From contig JAIOAT010000006.1 in the NCBI GenBank assembly GCA_019873685.1, positions 62,001 through 126,000 on the forward strand: DNA of 64,000 bases, read 5' to 3'. Source of the DNA: Chloroflexota bacterium. GTDB taxonomy: Bacteria; Chloroflexota; Anaerolineae; Aggregatilineales; Ch27. The notes below the pieces were generated by a model, which was not told the DNA's origin, ran no database searches, and worked only from the letters and a program-made list of their open reading frames with translations. Made by a program: the position numbers and the translations under genes. Of the stretch, positions 42,671 through 51,265 are shown piece after piece; positions within the stretch are counted from its first letter, which is position 1; every line of letters begins with the position of its first letter.

Positions 42671-43555
42671 TCACACCTCGATGCCCAGCACGCTGCGCAT
42701 GATCGCCCCGATCAGGAAGGAGAGCAGCGCCACGCCCATGCTCAGCCCGGCCATCTCCAGGAAGCGCCGCCGGAACGACTCATCCCGCGCTACTGAGAGG
42801 TAGAAGTTGAATACAGCGATGATCCCGATGGCCACGATCAGCGTGACGACCAGGCTGACGAAGATATTGGTGAAGATCAGGTAGGGCAGGATCAGGGCGG
42901 TCACGGTGAAGACGTAGGCGATGCCCGTGTACAGGGCAGCGCGGCCCGGCTCCTGCTGCGCCGATGGTTCCGAGCGCGTGGAAAGGTACTCTGAGGCGGC
43001 CATTGAGAGCGAGGCGGAGATGCCGGTGATCAGCCCGGAGAGCGCGACGAGGCCGGTGTTCTGCAGGGCGAAGGTCAACCCGGCCAGCGCCCCGGTCAGT
43101 TCCACCAGCGCGTCGTTCAGCCCCAGCACAACCGATCCGGCGTACTTGAGCCAGTCTTCATCCAGCATGGCCAGCAGGGCGTTTTCGTGCTCCTGTTCCT
43201 CCCGCAGGACCTCCTCCATGCCGGGGATGACCTCCAGCAGGCGGTGATAGGCGCTCTGGGCGGCTTCCTCGCTGCGCTCCATCAGCTTGACGCCGAAGGT
43301 CAGGCCAAACAGCCGGGCCAGCCAGTAGTACAGGCGGACCTTCCAGAGGGCAGGTTGCGCCTCGTAGCCGGTGTGAGCCTTCCAGAAGTCATGGTGCCGG
43401 CGCTCTTCCCCGGCGATCCGGCGCAGCACTGCCGCGTTATCCGGGTTCCTGATCGTCTCGGCCAGCTTCAGGTAGATGTGATGGCCGGTGATCTCTTCTT
43501 TTTGCAGGTAGCGCATGGCCTGCTGAAGATCGGCGTCTCTGGCTGGCTGGGTCAT
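42671..43555 (-). CDS. Ferritin-like/VIT1 fusion protein (MbfA-type iron transporter)
   Basis: 294 residues from the ATG at 43555 (GGGAGGGAAG upstream). The N-terminal ~140 residues form a ferritin-like four-helix domain with E-x6-Y spacing and EERRHHDFW (about 49-57) and EEQEHENALLAM (about 118-129) carrying the Glu/His iron ligands. The C-terminal part has five membrane helices with the VIT1/CCC1 signature VVLGLNDALVELTGALAGLTFAL and ASEYLSTRSE. Membrane-bound ferritin A has the same layout and exports iron in response to oxidative stress. Its iron ligands are intact. It likely moves Fe2+ or Mn2+ out of the cytoplasm. Confidence 0.88.
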   Translation of the reverse strand: MTQPARDADLQQAMRYLQKEEITGHHIYLKLAETIRNPDNAAVLRRIAGEERRHHDFWKAHTGYEAQPALWKVRLYYWLARLFGLTFGVKLMERSEEAAQSAYHRLLEVIPGMEEVLREEQEHENALLAMLDEDWLKYAGSVVLGLNDALVELTGALAGLTFALQNTGLVALSGLITGISASLSMAASEYLSTRSEPSAQQEPGRAALYTGIAYVFTVTALILPYLIFTNIFVSLVVTLIVAIGIIAVFNFYLSVARDESFRRRFLEMAGLSMGVALLSFLIGAIMRSVLGIEV

Positions 43556-43604
43556 CGGGCTTCCCTCCCTGTCCTTTGCTGCAAGCGGTACATTCCCGGG
43601 CAGG

Positions 43605-43610
43605 ATTATA
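43605..43610 (-). promoter_or_regulatory. -10 box of the ferritin-VIT gene
   Basis: Minus-strand TATAAT, perfect match, 50 bp before the start codon, with TTTGCC as a weak -35 about 16 bp upstream. Confidence 0.5.
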
Positions 43611-43634
43611 CCGCCGCCGGAGGAAGGCAAACGG

Positions 43635-43667
43635 AATCAAAACGCCCGCGTCGGGGTGACGCGGGCG
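43635..43667 (-). terminator. Terminator of cspA
   Basis: CGCCCGCGTC and GACGCGGGCG pair over 10 bp around a 5-base loop; on the minus strand TTTTGATT follows. It lies 28 bp after the cspA stop. Confidence 0.85.
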
Positions 43668-43694
43668 CGGGTAGTCAGTGTCGCAGTGCAGGCT

Positions 43695-43907
43695 TTAGCG
43701 CAGCTTGACGACCTGGCGGGCCTGAAGGCCCTTGGGACCCTGCTCGATGGAGAATTCGACGCGGTCGCCTTCCTCGAGGTTACGGAAGCCGGTGCCCTCG
43801 ATGGCCGAATAGTGGACGAAGACGTCCGGCCCGTTCGGCTGCTGGAGGAACCCGTAACCCTTGGTCCCGTTGAACCACTTGACAGTACCCTGAATACGTT
43901 CAGCCAT
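43695..43907 (-). CDS. cspA: Cold-shock protein
   Basis: 70 residues, a full cold-shock domain with RNP1 KGYGFL (about 16-21) and RNP2 VFVHYSAI (about 29-36). It binds single-stranded RNA and DNA and melts RNA structures. GAAGGAG precedes the ATG by 8 bp. A sigma-70 promoter 147 bp upstream leaves a long leader with an internal terminator-like hairpin, so expression is probably controlled after initiation. A strong terminator follows, so it is monocistronic. Confidence 0.97.
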   Translation of the reverse strand: MAERIQGTVKWFNGTKGYGFLQQPNGPDVFVHYSAIEGTGFRNLEEGDRVEFSIEQGPKGLQARQVVKLR

Positions 43908-43978
43908 TGGAGAAGCTCCTTCAACTGTAATGGCTTATTCGAAGATCGTAGTTGGGCATGCACGACCGCGTGGTGGAG

Positions 43979-44005
43979 ACAAAAAACGCCCGGAAATTGG
44001 GCGTT
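43979..44005 (-). terminator. Terminator-like attenuator in the cspA leader
   Basis: On the minus strand AACGCCC (44005-43999) and GGGCGTT (43991-43985) form a 7-bp stem with a 7-base loop, running straight into TTTTTT. It lies between the promoter (44054-44083) and the start codon (43907), so transcripts must read through it to reach cspA. Cold-shock proteins are known transcription antiterminators in E. coli, making autoregulation plausible. Confidence 0.65.
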
Positions 44006-44053
44006 GCACTGCTCACCTACACACTGCACCTGCCTGCTTTCCTACTGCGGGGC

Positions 44054-44083
44054 AGTATATACCGATCCGGGTGGGTTTGTCAA
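44054..44083 (-). promoter_or_regulatory. Promoter of cspA
   Basis: Read on the minus strand: TTGACA (44083-44078), 18-bp spacer, TATACT (44059-44054). The -35 is perfect and the -10 has one mismatch. The leader would be about 140 nt. Confidence 0.75.
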
Positions 44084-44133
44084 TGCCTGTTTTGATTTGT
44101 TACAGAGCCAGCCTGGGCTGCCTTCCAGATCGC

Positions 44134-44778
44134 TCACATCACCAGCACCCGCACCCCCAGCAGAATCAACAGAACACCGGAAAAGCGGCGTTGCCAGCGG
44201 GCCGCCCCCTCTCGCCGGCGCAGCCAGTCGCCGGCCGTCCCGGCCAGCAGGGCGATGACGGTATGGGTGGTCGTAGCGGTGGCATTGAAAAGCAGGCCCA
44301 GCGCGATCACCTGCCCGGCAACCGATCCCCGTCCTGGCGTGACGAACCCCGGCAAAAAGGCCAGGAAGAACACGGCGATGCTGGGGTTGAGCGTGCTGGT
44401 CAGCGCCCCCTGGCGGAAAACCGCCGGCCAGCGGGCATCATCGCCCGGCGGCGCGGCGGCAACCGCCGGGTGATCGGGTGCTCCACGATCCCGGCGCGGC
44501 CACAGCGCCCGCGCGCCCAGATAGACCAGGTACAGCGCCCCGGTGACACGGACGGCGCTGTAAGCCCCCGGCGCGGAGGCCAGCAGGGCCGCCAGCCCGG
44601 AAGCGGCCAGCAGCGTGTGCAGCACGTAGCCCACGCTCAGCCCCAGGGCGGAGACAATCCCCGCCCGCCGTCCCTGACCCACGCTGCGGGCGATCACGTA
44701 CAGCATATCCGGGCCGGGCGTCAGGTTGATCGAAATCGCCGCTGCCGCAAATAACAGCAGCGTGCTGGCCTCCGGCAT
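44134..44778 (-). CDS. RhtB/LysE-family amino-acid exporter
   Basis: 214 residues from the ATG at 44778 (GGAGGGGGG upstream); six membrane helices. The opening FAAAAISINLTPGPDMLYVIARSVGQGRRAGIVSALGLSVGYVLHTLLAASGL is the family signature, and LTSTLNPSIAVFFLAFLPGFV is also typical. Such proteins export threonine, homoserine or other amino acids. No regulator or biosynthetic gene adjoins, so the substrate is open. Confidence 0.9.
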   Translation of the reverse strand: MPEASTLLLFAAAAISINLTPGPDMLYVIARSVGQGRRAGIVSALGLSVGYVLHTLLAASGLAALLASAPGAYSAVRVTGALYLVYLGARALWPRRDRGAPDHPAVAAAPPGDDARWPAVFRQGALTSTLNPSIAVFFLAFLPGFVTPGRGSVAGQVIALGLLFNATATTTHTVIALLAGTAGDWLRRREGAARWQRRFSGVLLILLGVRVLVM

Positions 44779-44893
44779 GCGATTTTCCCCCCTCCAGGAA
44801 TGGATAGCGTCACATGTCCGGGTGCACGACGCGGCTACGCCCTCAGAGGAAAAGGCCAGCTGCGCCGAGCTATCTCCGTCCGGCAAGGGCGGT

Positions 44894-47047
44894 TCAGGTC
44901 AGCGCGTTCAGCACCTGTTTGAGGTGCTCGATGGCCATCGCCGTCAGATCCAGCAATTCGTGGGCAACGTTGATCGCCGGGGCGCGGCGGCTTTCCCGCA
45001 GGAAGGCGTAACCGGCCTTGGTGCGGCCTTTGGCCACGCGGATCAGGGCGCGGGCCTGGGCCAGTTCCAGCCGCGTGGGGAAGGTGGCGTCCCCACGTTC
45101 GACGGCAAAAGTCATGTAAGCAGCGCGCACCGTCTCGATCAGTTCTTCCAGCAGGTGGCGGTCACTGACCTTGAGCGAACTCATGGCCAGCCTCAGGTCA
45201 GCCAGCAACTCACCGCCATCCAGCGCCGCGTCGCCATCCAGCCGCAACTTTTCCAGGTCGATCAGCTTGAAGTCCAGCGCCCGGCTGTCGTTGCCGCGCT
45301 CGCGGGTGGGCAGGCGGCGAACCATGATGTTACGCGAGTGCAGGTCGCCATGCATATAGGCGACCGGAAAGCCTTCCAGCTTGAGCTGGTGACGCACCAG
45401 GTTGCCCATCTGATCCAGCAGGGTATGTTTGAGTTGGTCGGCCTGTTCCAGCTTGCGCTGGTCAAGCAGGGCGTTGTCCTGAATATAGGTGAAGACACGC
45501 CCGATGTGCTCCTGCATGGGCAGCAGGTACAGCTCCCATAGCAGGCCGTAGGGGGCCTGCGGGGGTTTACGGCGCTGGCCGGTGTGCACCCCGAGCAGGA
45601 ACGGCCCCAGTTCAGCACTGATCTCTGGACGGGCTTGGGGGACGTCCTTCAGCATCTCGATCAGGGTGCGGTAGCTATTGAGGTCCTGCAGGATCAGGAA
45701 GGATCGCCCGTACTCATCCTGGTAGCTGGGCTGCGGCACCATGGCGAAGCAGGAGCGAATACTGGCGGGCAGGCGGTCGTAGTTGGCCCGCTCCTCCTCG
45801 ATCTCCGTCTTCGGCCCGTACTTGACGATCAACGCGTTCGCGTAAGGGATGCTCACCATGCCCGATCCATCGGGGATCATCGGGTTGGAGACATACGGCT
45901 TGATCCGCACGATCTCGGTATCGGACATGCCCAGCCGCAGGCGATCCGGCTCGCCTTCCAGGTCGACGCGCAACCAGCGGCGCAGGGCCTCGCGGATGCT
46001 CTCGCGATCGGGCTGGGCGACCTGCTCCAGTTCAAGTTCGACCAGCTTGCGATGGGCATAGCTCGTGCCCCACTGGATCAGCGGCGCGCCCAGGTAAGCG
46101 CGCACAGCGACCAGCGTGCGCGCCAGAATCATCAGGTAATCGTAAGGCGTTGGGAAAAGCGCATGCAGCGTATTGGCGGCATTGCGCCCGTGGAAGACGC
46201 CCCACCATAGCTCCATCGCCCTGCGCAGCGGCTCCTGCAGGACGGGGAAGTCGCCCGCCAGCGGCGTCAGATTCTCGATCACGTAACAGGTGCTGAGGAT
46301 GGCTTCGCGCAGGACATCGCGGTGAGTGGCGAAGTCTCCGGCGGTCAGGTTCTGCTGGCGCAGGTATTCAGCCACCCACAGCATATCCTGATCCAGCCCC
46401 CAGACGCCGCCTGTGCGTTCCGCCACGCGCAGCAACTTTTCCAGGCTCTGCCGCTGCGTATGGCGCAGGCCGCCGGCCAGCTTGTAGCGCAGGCGCAGGG
46501 CCAGAGCCAGGTCTTTATCCAGCGGCGTGCCGGCGATCACCCGCCCGGCCAGCTGGCGCAACTGCTCGCGGTCCACCAGGCCGTTGAGCAACCCCCGCTC
46601 GTCGGCCAGCTCCAGCACCTTGAGCGACCAGAGCGTGTCAAAATCGCTGCCGCGCCCCTCGATCATAAAGTGATCGCCGCCGATGGTGCGCTGGTGGAGG
46701 AGTTGCTCCAGCCGCGGCAGTATGCAGCGCTCCGGCGCATTCAACAACAACAGAGCTTCCAGCCGCGTCATTTCCACCGCGTCGACGCGGCGGTGAGTCT
46801 CGCTGGGGAAGGGCGTGTCAAACCAGCGCAGGGTTTCCTGCAACTCCTCATAGGAGGCGTCGAAGCCGTAGGCCAGCAGACCAGCAACGTAATGCTGGGT
46901 CACCCGCACTGCATCCGGGGCGACTTCGCCGCGCTGATCGAGCGGGGCGCTGCGCACCATCTCCGGGTACAGGCGCGGCGCACGCATCAGGTCCAGCGCC
47001 AGGTCGCCGACTGTCTGTTCAAGATCAGGGAGCAGGGATTGGGGCAT
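44894..47047 (-). CDS. Helical-domain/APH-type kinase fusion protein
   Basis: 717 residues. The last ~350 form an aminoglycoside-phosphotransferase/protein-kinase-like domain: MHGDLHSRNIMV (near residue 565, catalytic Asp and Asn) and FKLIDLEKL (near 597, metal-binding Asp). The N-terminal ~330 residues are all-helical with repeated patterns (SDFDTLWSLKVLELADERG, GGVWGLDQDMLWVAEYLRQQ) that recall alpha-toroid domains such as terpenoid cyclases or lanthionine cyclases, but I see no catalytic motif in that half. No known family has this pairing as far as I can tell. It is soluble. The substrate may be a small molecule, a lipid or a protein. A candidate -10 (GATAAT, 47108-47113) lies upstream. 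Confidence 0.7.
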   Translation of the reverse strand: MPQSLLPDLEQTVGDLALDLMRAPRLYPEMVRSAPLDQRGEVAPDAVRVTQHYVAGLLAYGFDASYEELQETLRWFDTPFPSETHRRVDAVEMTRLEALLLLNAPERCILPRLEQLLHQRTIGGDHFMIEGRGSDFDTLWSLKVLELADERGLLNGLVDREQLRQLAGRVIAGTPLDKDLALALRLRYKLAGGLRHTQRQSLEKLLRVAERTGGVWGLDQDMLWVAEYLRQQNLTAGDFATHRDVLREAILSTCYVIENLTPLAGDFPVLQEPLRRAMELWWGVFHGRNAANTLHALFPTPYDYLMILARTLVAVRAYLGAPLIQWGTSYAHRKLVELELEQVAQPDRESIREALRRWLRVDLEGEPDRLRLGMSDTEIVRIKPYVSNPMIPDGSGMVSIPYANALIVKYGPKTEIEEERANYDRLPASIRSCFAMVPQPSYQDEYGRSFLILQDLNSYRTLIEMLKDVPQARPEISAELGPFLLGVHTGQRRKPPQAPYGLLWELYLLPMQEHIGRVFTYIQDNALLDQRKLEQADQLKHTLLDQMGNLVRHQLKLEGFPVAYMHGDLHSRNIMVRRLPTRERGNDSRALDFKLIDLEKLRLDGDAALDGGELLADLRLAMSSLKVSDRHLLEELIETVRAAYMTFAVERGDATFPTRLELAQARALIRVAKGRTKAGYAFLRESRRAPAINVAHELLDLTAMAIEHLKQVLNALT

Positions 47048-47053
47048 GAATAA

Positions 47054-47355
47054 CCATTTCTAGCGCCGGTGAAGGCCATGAGTGATGAGAACGCTGCCGG
47101 ATGGCCATATTATCACGCTTTCTCGATCAGGGACAGCGGGGGCGCCACGCAGACAGAGAAGAGGCAGGAGACAAGAGTCCAGAGGCAAGAAAATGAGGCC
47201 GGAAGGGAAGAGGCCGGGAGGCAGGAAAAGGAGGCCAGGAGGCCGGGTGGTCAGGAGGCAGGCTCCCTGCTGCCTGCTCCCCATTCCCTGCTCCCTGTTT
47301 TTCGCGCAGGCGGGACCTGCCTGCGATTCCGGAAGGTGGCAGCCCGCCACCGGGA
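47054..47355. other. 302-bp gap made mostly of repeat copy (b)
   Basis: Between the kinase fusion and the CCC1 gene. 47157-47300 holds the purine-rich repeat, followed by its pyrimidine-rich mirror CTCCCTGCTGCCTGCTCC and a T5 run at 47298-47302. No coding frame with a ribosome-binding site was found. Confidence 0.5.
47157..47300. repeat. Purine-rich intergenic repeat copy (b)
   Basis: Contains CCAGAGGCAAGAAAA as in copy (a), and GGAGGCCGGGTGG shared with copy (c) near 51210. Strand composition flips to C/T from ~47262, so the RNA could fold back on itself. Confidence 0.55.
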
Positions 47356-48105
47356 TCACGGCCCGCCGGGCACCCTGAGCACCAGGCCGACCGCGTAGCC
47401 GACCAGCGCGCTGACCGTGCCAATAGCGGCCATTTCCAGGCCGCTGCGCCCCGGACGCCCGATGGTCACCCGCGCTTTGTAGGCCCCGACTATGAACAGC
47501 ACCAGCGCCGATAGCCCGATGGAAACGGGGATGCCGACAGCCACAGGGAATAACAGGAATGGCAGCAGCGGAAGCAGGGAGCCGACAATAGCCGAGACGC
47601 CGACGATCAGGGCGGACTTCAGCGCCTGGCGGCGATCCACATGGGCCAGCCCGTGTTCTTCGGCCATCATCACCGCCACCCAGACATCCGGGTTGGCCGT
47701 GATGGTGTCCACAATGTGCTCAAGCAGCTGGCCCTCAAAGCCTTTGAGGGTGTAGATCTCGCGGATTTCGCGGCGTTCTACCGCCGGGACTTCCAGCAGG
47801 TGGCGGTACTCCCGGCTGCGTTCGCTCTCGTAGAAGTCCGCCTCCGCCAGGGTAGAGGTGTAGGCGACGGCCCCCATCGAGACCGATTCGGCAAAGGTCG
47901 CCGCCAGTCCGGCCACCAGCACGATACGCGGATCGCTGGTAGCGGCGGCCACCCCCAGAATCACCCCCAGCACGTTGACCAGCCCATCCTGGCCGCCCAG
48001 GATGACATCGGATAGCCCCGAAGCGCGGCGGTGGGGATCGATGCGGGTATGGTAGGTCACCTGCTCATCATGGGTCGCTCCGGGCGCGGCAGATTGTACC
48101 GGCAT
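47356..48105 (-). CDS. VIT1/CCC1-family iron/manganese transporter
   Basis: 249 residues from the ATG at 48105 (GAGGAGGGAAG upstream). LSDVILGGQDGLVNVLGVILGVAAATSD and SMGAVAYTSTLAEADFYESERSRE are the CCC1 signatures, with the metal-binding MBD between helices 2 and 3 (residues ~90-150, rich in Glu and His). Five membrane helices. It probably carries Fe2+ or Mn2+. It differs from the ferritin-fused relative at 42671-43555 only in its N-terminal part, so the genome has both kinds within 5 kb. Confidence 0.9.
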   Translation of the reverse strand: MPVQSAAPGATHDEQVTYHTRIDPHRRASGLSDVILGGQDGLVNVLGVILGVAAATSDPRIVLVAGLAATFAESVSMGAVAYTSTLAEADFYESERSREYRHLLEVPAVERREIREIYTLKGFEGQLLEHIVDTITANPDVWVAVMMAEEHGLAHVDRRQALKSALIVGVSAIVGSLLPLLPFLLFPVAVGIPVSIGLSALVLFIVGAYKARVTIGRPGRSGLEMAAIGTVSALVGYAVGLVLRVPGGP

Positions 48106-48173
48106 GGCTTCCCTCCTCACTGTGGGCCAGCTGGCCCCCGTCGGGATAGGCCGGTTCGCCGCGGCTCAGGCGA

Positions 48174-48728
48174 TCAGATGGACGGGCGGCGAAACCAGCC
48201 GTAAGCAACCGCCAGCAGGACGGCGTTGAACAGCAACGGCCAGACCAGGGCGGTCGGCGGCGCACCCAGCAGGATGAACTGCAAATTCGGCAGCAGCGCC
48301 GGTAACGCACCGATCACAATCCCGGCAATCACCGCCAGGTAGGTGTAGCGTCCCCGGCGGCGACCGGTTAGCGAATTGATGATCTGCGGCAACAGGCCAC
48401 CGGCAGCCGCCGCCAGGAACAGCATCAGGAATAGCGGCAGCAGCCCGGCCACGTAATTGGCGGCCAGGCTGACGCCCGCGCTGGCCGCCGCAGCAATGAC
48501 CAGATCCAGCGGCGTGGCTGTGTAGAACACATCCTGCTGGTTGCGGACGCACTCCCGGCAGCGATAGCCGACTGGCGTTGGCACGGCGCAGGCCACGCAC
48601 ATCGGCCGCCCGCAGCGGTTACAGCGCAGGCTGGTGGCGCGCTCAGGATGCACCGGGCAGTACAGGGTGTCACCCTCGGCGGCTGGCAGGGTAAGCGAGG
48701 AGGCGTCAGGTGGCGAGGTGTCAGGCAT
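48174..48728 (-). CDS. B-box-type zinc-finger membrane protein
   Basis: 184 residues. An N-terminal zinc-binding region CPVHPERATSLRCNRCGRPMCVACAVPTPVGYRCRECVRNQ (about 24-64) with Cys/His spacing of a B-box finger, then four membrane helices (about 72-170). This layout is frequent in Chloroflexota and Actinobacteria next to rhomboid-like proteins but the function is unknown; the finger should face the cytoplasm. It lies 30 bp after nadK on the same strand and may be cotranscribed with it. Confidence 0.8.
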   Translation of the reverse strand: MPDTSPPDASSLTLPAAEGDTLYCPVHPERATSLRCNRCGRPMCVACAVPTPVGYRCRECVRNQQDVFYTATPLDLVIAAAASAGVSLAANYVAGLLPLFLMLFLAAAAGGLLPQIINSLTGRRRGRYTYLAVIAGIVIGALPALLPNLQFILLGAPPTALVWPLLFNAVLLAVAYGWFRRPSI

Positions 48729-48758
48729 GTTCGGGTTCTCGCTGGTGGCTCCGCTGGT

Positions 48759-49658
48759 CTAGGTCTCGTCGTTTTCCATGAACCCGGCATGGCGCGGGCG
48801 CTGGCGGGAAGGATGACGTGGCTCCAGCCGGTCGAGCAGTGAACGGTAAAAGTAGGTGCGCCCCCGCAAGCGCACGAAGCGGCTGACGTGCGCGCTGGCC
48901 TGAACGGTGACCCGATCGCCGACCTGCAACGTCGCCGCCAGCACGCCATCGGCGGCCACAATCACCCCCGTCCGGTTCTCCGGCGCAACGAACACGTCGA
49001 TCACAGCGCCTTCGGAAACCACAATCGGGCGGTCCATCGTCAGGTGGGGGGCCACCGGCACAACCAGGATGTTGCGCAGTTCCGGCGGCAGGATCGGCCC
49101 GCCGACGGCCAGCGCGTAAGCTGTCGAGCCGGTAGCGGTGGCGATGATCAGGGCATCGGCGGCGTACGTGGTTGTCCAGCCGCGGTCGATGTATGTCTCC
49201 AGCCAGACGGTGGTCGCCAGTTCGCCGCGCCCGATCACGACGTCATTGAGGGCGTCGCCCGCGCACAGGCGCTGATCGCCGCGCCGGGCCTCGTAGCCGA
49301 CCATCATCCGTTCCTCGATCCAGTAGCGCCCGGCCAGCACCGCGTCGAGGGCCTGCGGCCAGCGGTTGGGGCTGCGTACCTCCGTCAGGAAGCCCAGGCG
49401 GCCAACGTTGACGCCCAGTACGGGCACGTTGTGCGGGGCGCAGAGCCGCGCCGCCCGCAGCATCGCGCCGTCGCCGCCAATGGCGACGACCAGATCGGTC
49501 TCCGGCGCCAGGTCGTGGATCTGCTCGGCGGCCTCGCCGGTGCGTACCCAGCAGTTCAGGCCGCGTTCCCGCAAACCGGCGGCGATCTCCTCCGCCAGCG
49601 GGAAGGTCGCCGGGCGGAAGGGATGGGCCAGGACGCCAACCGTTTGCAGCGTATGCAT
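48759..49658 (-). CDS. nadK: NAD kinase
   Basis: 299 residues. GGDG (61-64) binds the phosphate donor; NDVVIGRG, TYAADALIIATATGSTAYALAVGGPILPP and RPIVVSEG are the other conserved blocks. It makes NADP+ from NAD+ with ATP or polyphosphate. The C-terminal ~25 residues (RHPSRQRPRHAGFMENDET) extend beyond the fold. GAGGAGAGG precedes the ATG. It is essential in most bacteria. Confidence 0.95.
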   Translation of the reverse strand: MHTLQTVGVLAHPFRPATFPLAEEIAAGLRERGLNCWVRTGEAAEQIHDLAPETDLVVAIGGDGAMLRAARLCAPHNVPVLGVNVGRLGFLTEVRSPNRWPQALDAVLAGRYWIEERMMVGYEARRGDQRLCAGDALNDVVIGRGELATTVWLETYIDRGWTTTYAADALIIATATGSTAYALAVGGPILPPELRNILVVPVAPHLTMDRPIVVSEGAVIDVFVAPENRTGVIVAADGVLAATLQVGDRVTVQASAHVSRFVRLRGRTYFYRSLLDRLEPRHPSRQRPRHAGFMENDET

Positions 49659-49707
49659 ACAGTCATCCCTCTCCTCGCTGGCGGCAAAAGCGGCGCCTCT
49701 ACCGCCG

Positions 49708-49713
49708 ATTATA
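49708..49713 (-). promoter_or_regulatory. -10 box of nadK
   Basis: Minus-strand TATAAT, perfect, 50 bp before the ATG. No good -35 box; the upstream spacer is C/G-rich. Confidence 0.5.
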
Positions 49714-49747
49714 ACCGGGGGGCGGGAGCGTCACCATCGCCGGTCAC

Positions 49748-51112
49748 TCACCATACTGGCAGGCTGGGCAGGATGAAGCGCCACAGCGCCAGCGCAGCCA
49801 GCCCGGCCAACCCCCACATAATCGCTGCTGGCAGCCAGCGTAGCATCTGCGCCCGGCGGTTGGGCAGCAGGGATACCCAGCCTGCCCAGCCCCCGGCGAA
49901 GGCCAGCGCCAGCGCGCTCAGGGCCGGGTACAGGTAGCGGCCCTGGAATTGCACAAAGGTGAGATTGTAGTAGACGAACTGGGCGATCCCCAGCGCCAGG
50001 AGCGCCGCCAGCAAGACCAGCGCGTCGCGGGCGGCGGGTGTGAGGGTGCCCCACCGCGCCCGGGCGTCTCGCCACGCCCGCATCGCCAGCGGGATCAGCC
50101 CGGCGGCGCTGAGCACGGTGAACGCCAGCAACGCCGCATAGACCCAGCCCGGCATCGGCACACCCATCCAGCCAAACTGGCCCCAGAAGCTCTGGAAGGT
50201 CACGCGGACGCCTTCCGCCAGCCATCCCCCGAAGCCTCTGGCGGCGATCCAGTCGGCAGTGCGCGGCTGGTCGACCACGACGGCGTCATGCCGTCCCAGA
50301 CCCATCACATCCGGCCAGCCGTACAGGGCCAGGTTGCGTCCCCACCACAACGCGCCAAGCAGCAAAGCGGGCAACAGGAGCAGCGCCCAGGCTCCCAGCA
50401 GCCCGGTCAGACGGCGGTCAGCTTCTCGCCGCCAGCGCAGGGTGATGGCCAGCGCGGCCAGCGGCCCCAGCAGCAGGGTTGAGGCTTTGGTCAGGAAGCC
50501 TAATCCCAGCATAACACCCAGCAGAAGCGCGCCGCGCCGTTCGGGGAGTCGCCCGGTTGCCTGTAGCACGGCCAGCAGCGTCCCCGCGCCGGCGATCAAC
50601 CCGGCCAGGCCATCGTTGTTCACCCCGGCCAGGATCGCCACATGCTGCGGCAGAAAGGCGGCAAAAGCCATCGCGCCGAGCCGGATGGGCGGTTCCGCCC
50701 CGGCAGCCCGCGCCACGCCGTAGACGCACAGCACCACACCCGCCCCGATGAGCGCCGAGAACAGCCGCAATGCGGTCAGGCTCCCGCCAGTCAGGCGGTA
50801 GACCGGCGCCGCCAGCAGGTAGTACAGCGGCGGCTGGTGATCTTCGTACTGGACGCTGTCCAGCTTCTCCAGGTGCTGCGGGGCAAAGCCGCTGCCGGTG
50901 AGTGTCGCCAGGTAACCGGCGTCCCAGTCATCGGCGGTCAGGGCCGGGCAGCAGCCTTCCGCCGCCACCTGGCGGATGTAATTATAGTGAGCCGGTTCAT
51001 CAGGAACCTGCCAAGCGGGGGTCAACAGAGCGTAGAGCGTGGCCAGGACGGCATAGGCCAGCAGTATCGCGGCGGCAACGACGCGCTCAACGGGCACGGA
51101 GGAAAGGCGCAT
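49748..51112 (-). CDS. DUF2142/GT39-like membrane protein
   Basis: 454 residues with about ten membrane helices. The first extracytoplasmic loop has WQVPDEPAHYNYIRQVAAEG (about 34-53), the acidic-His motif of DUF2142 proteins and GT39-like GT-C enzymes, and DHQPPLYYLLAAPVYRL follows. The Asp/Glu pair could be catalytic for transfer from a lipid-linked sugar. No polymer or lipid genes adjoin, so the substrate is unknown. Confidence 0.85.
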   Translation of the reverse strand: MRLSSVPVERVVAAAILLAYAVLATLYALLTPAWQVPDEPAHYNYIRQVAAEGCCPALTADDWDAGYLATLTGSGFAPQHLEKLDSVQYEDHQPPLYYLLAAPVYRLTGGSLTALRLFSALIGAGVVLCVYGVARAAGAEPPIRLGAMAFAAFLPQHVAILAGVNNDGLAGLIAGAGTLLAVLQATGRLPERRGALLLGVMLGLGFLTKASTLLLGPLAALAITLRWRREADRRLTGLLGAWALLLLPALLLGALWWGRNLALYGWPDVMGLGRHDAVVVDQPRTADWIAARGFGGWLAEGVRVTFQSFWGQFGWMGVPMPGWVYAALLAFTVLSAAGLIPLAMRAWRDARARWGTLTPAARDALVLLAALLALGIAQFVYYNLTFVQFQGRYLYPALSALALAFAGGWAGWVSLLPNRRAQMLRWLPAAIMWGLAGLAALALWRFILPSLPVW

Positions 51113-51147
51113 ACGGGCATCCTGTCATCGGTAACCGACGCACGCGC

Positions 51148-51153
51148 ATTATA
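51148..51153 (-). promoter_or_regulatory. -10 box of the DUF2142 gene
   Basis: Minus-strand TATAAT, perfect, 36 bp before the start codon in otherwise GC-rich DNA; -35 not clear. Confidence 0.5.
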
Positions 51154-51174
51154 CCCCGCTCCCGCCGGATCAGG

Positions 51175-51265
51175 CCGGGCAGCCGGGAGGCAGGAGCACA
51201 GAGATCGGGAGGCCGGGTGGCCAGGTGATCAGGAGGCCAGGGCGCCGGGAGGTCTTACTCTCCTG
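51175..51265. repeat. Purine-rich intergenic repeat copy (c)
   Basis: GGGAGGCAGGAG, GGGAGGCCGGGTGG and CAGGAGGCCAGG follow each other; GGAGGCCGGGTGG also occurs at 47238-47250. The stretch ends with a C/T-rich segment CTCTCCTGCCTATTCCCC. Confidence 0.55.
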
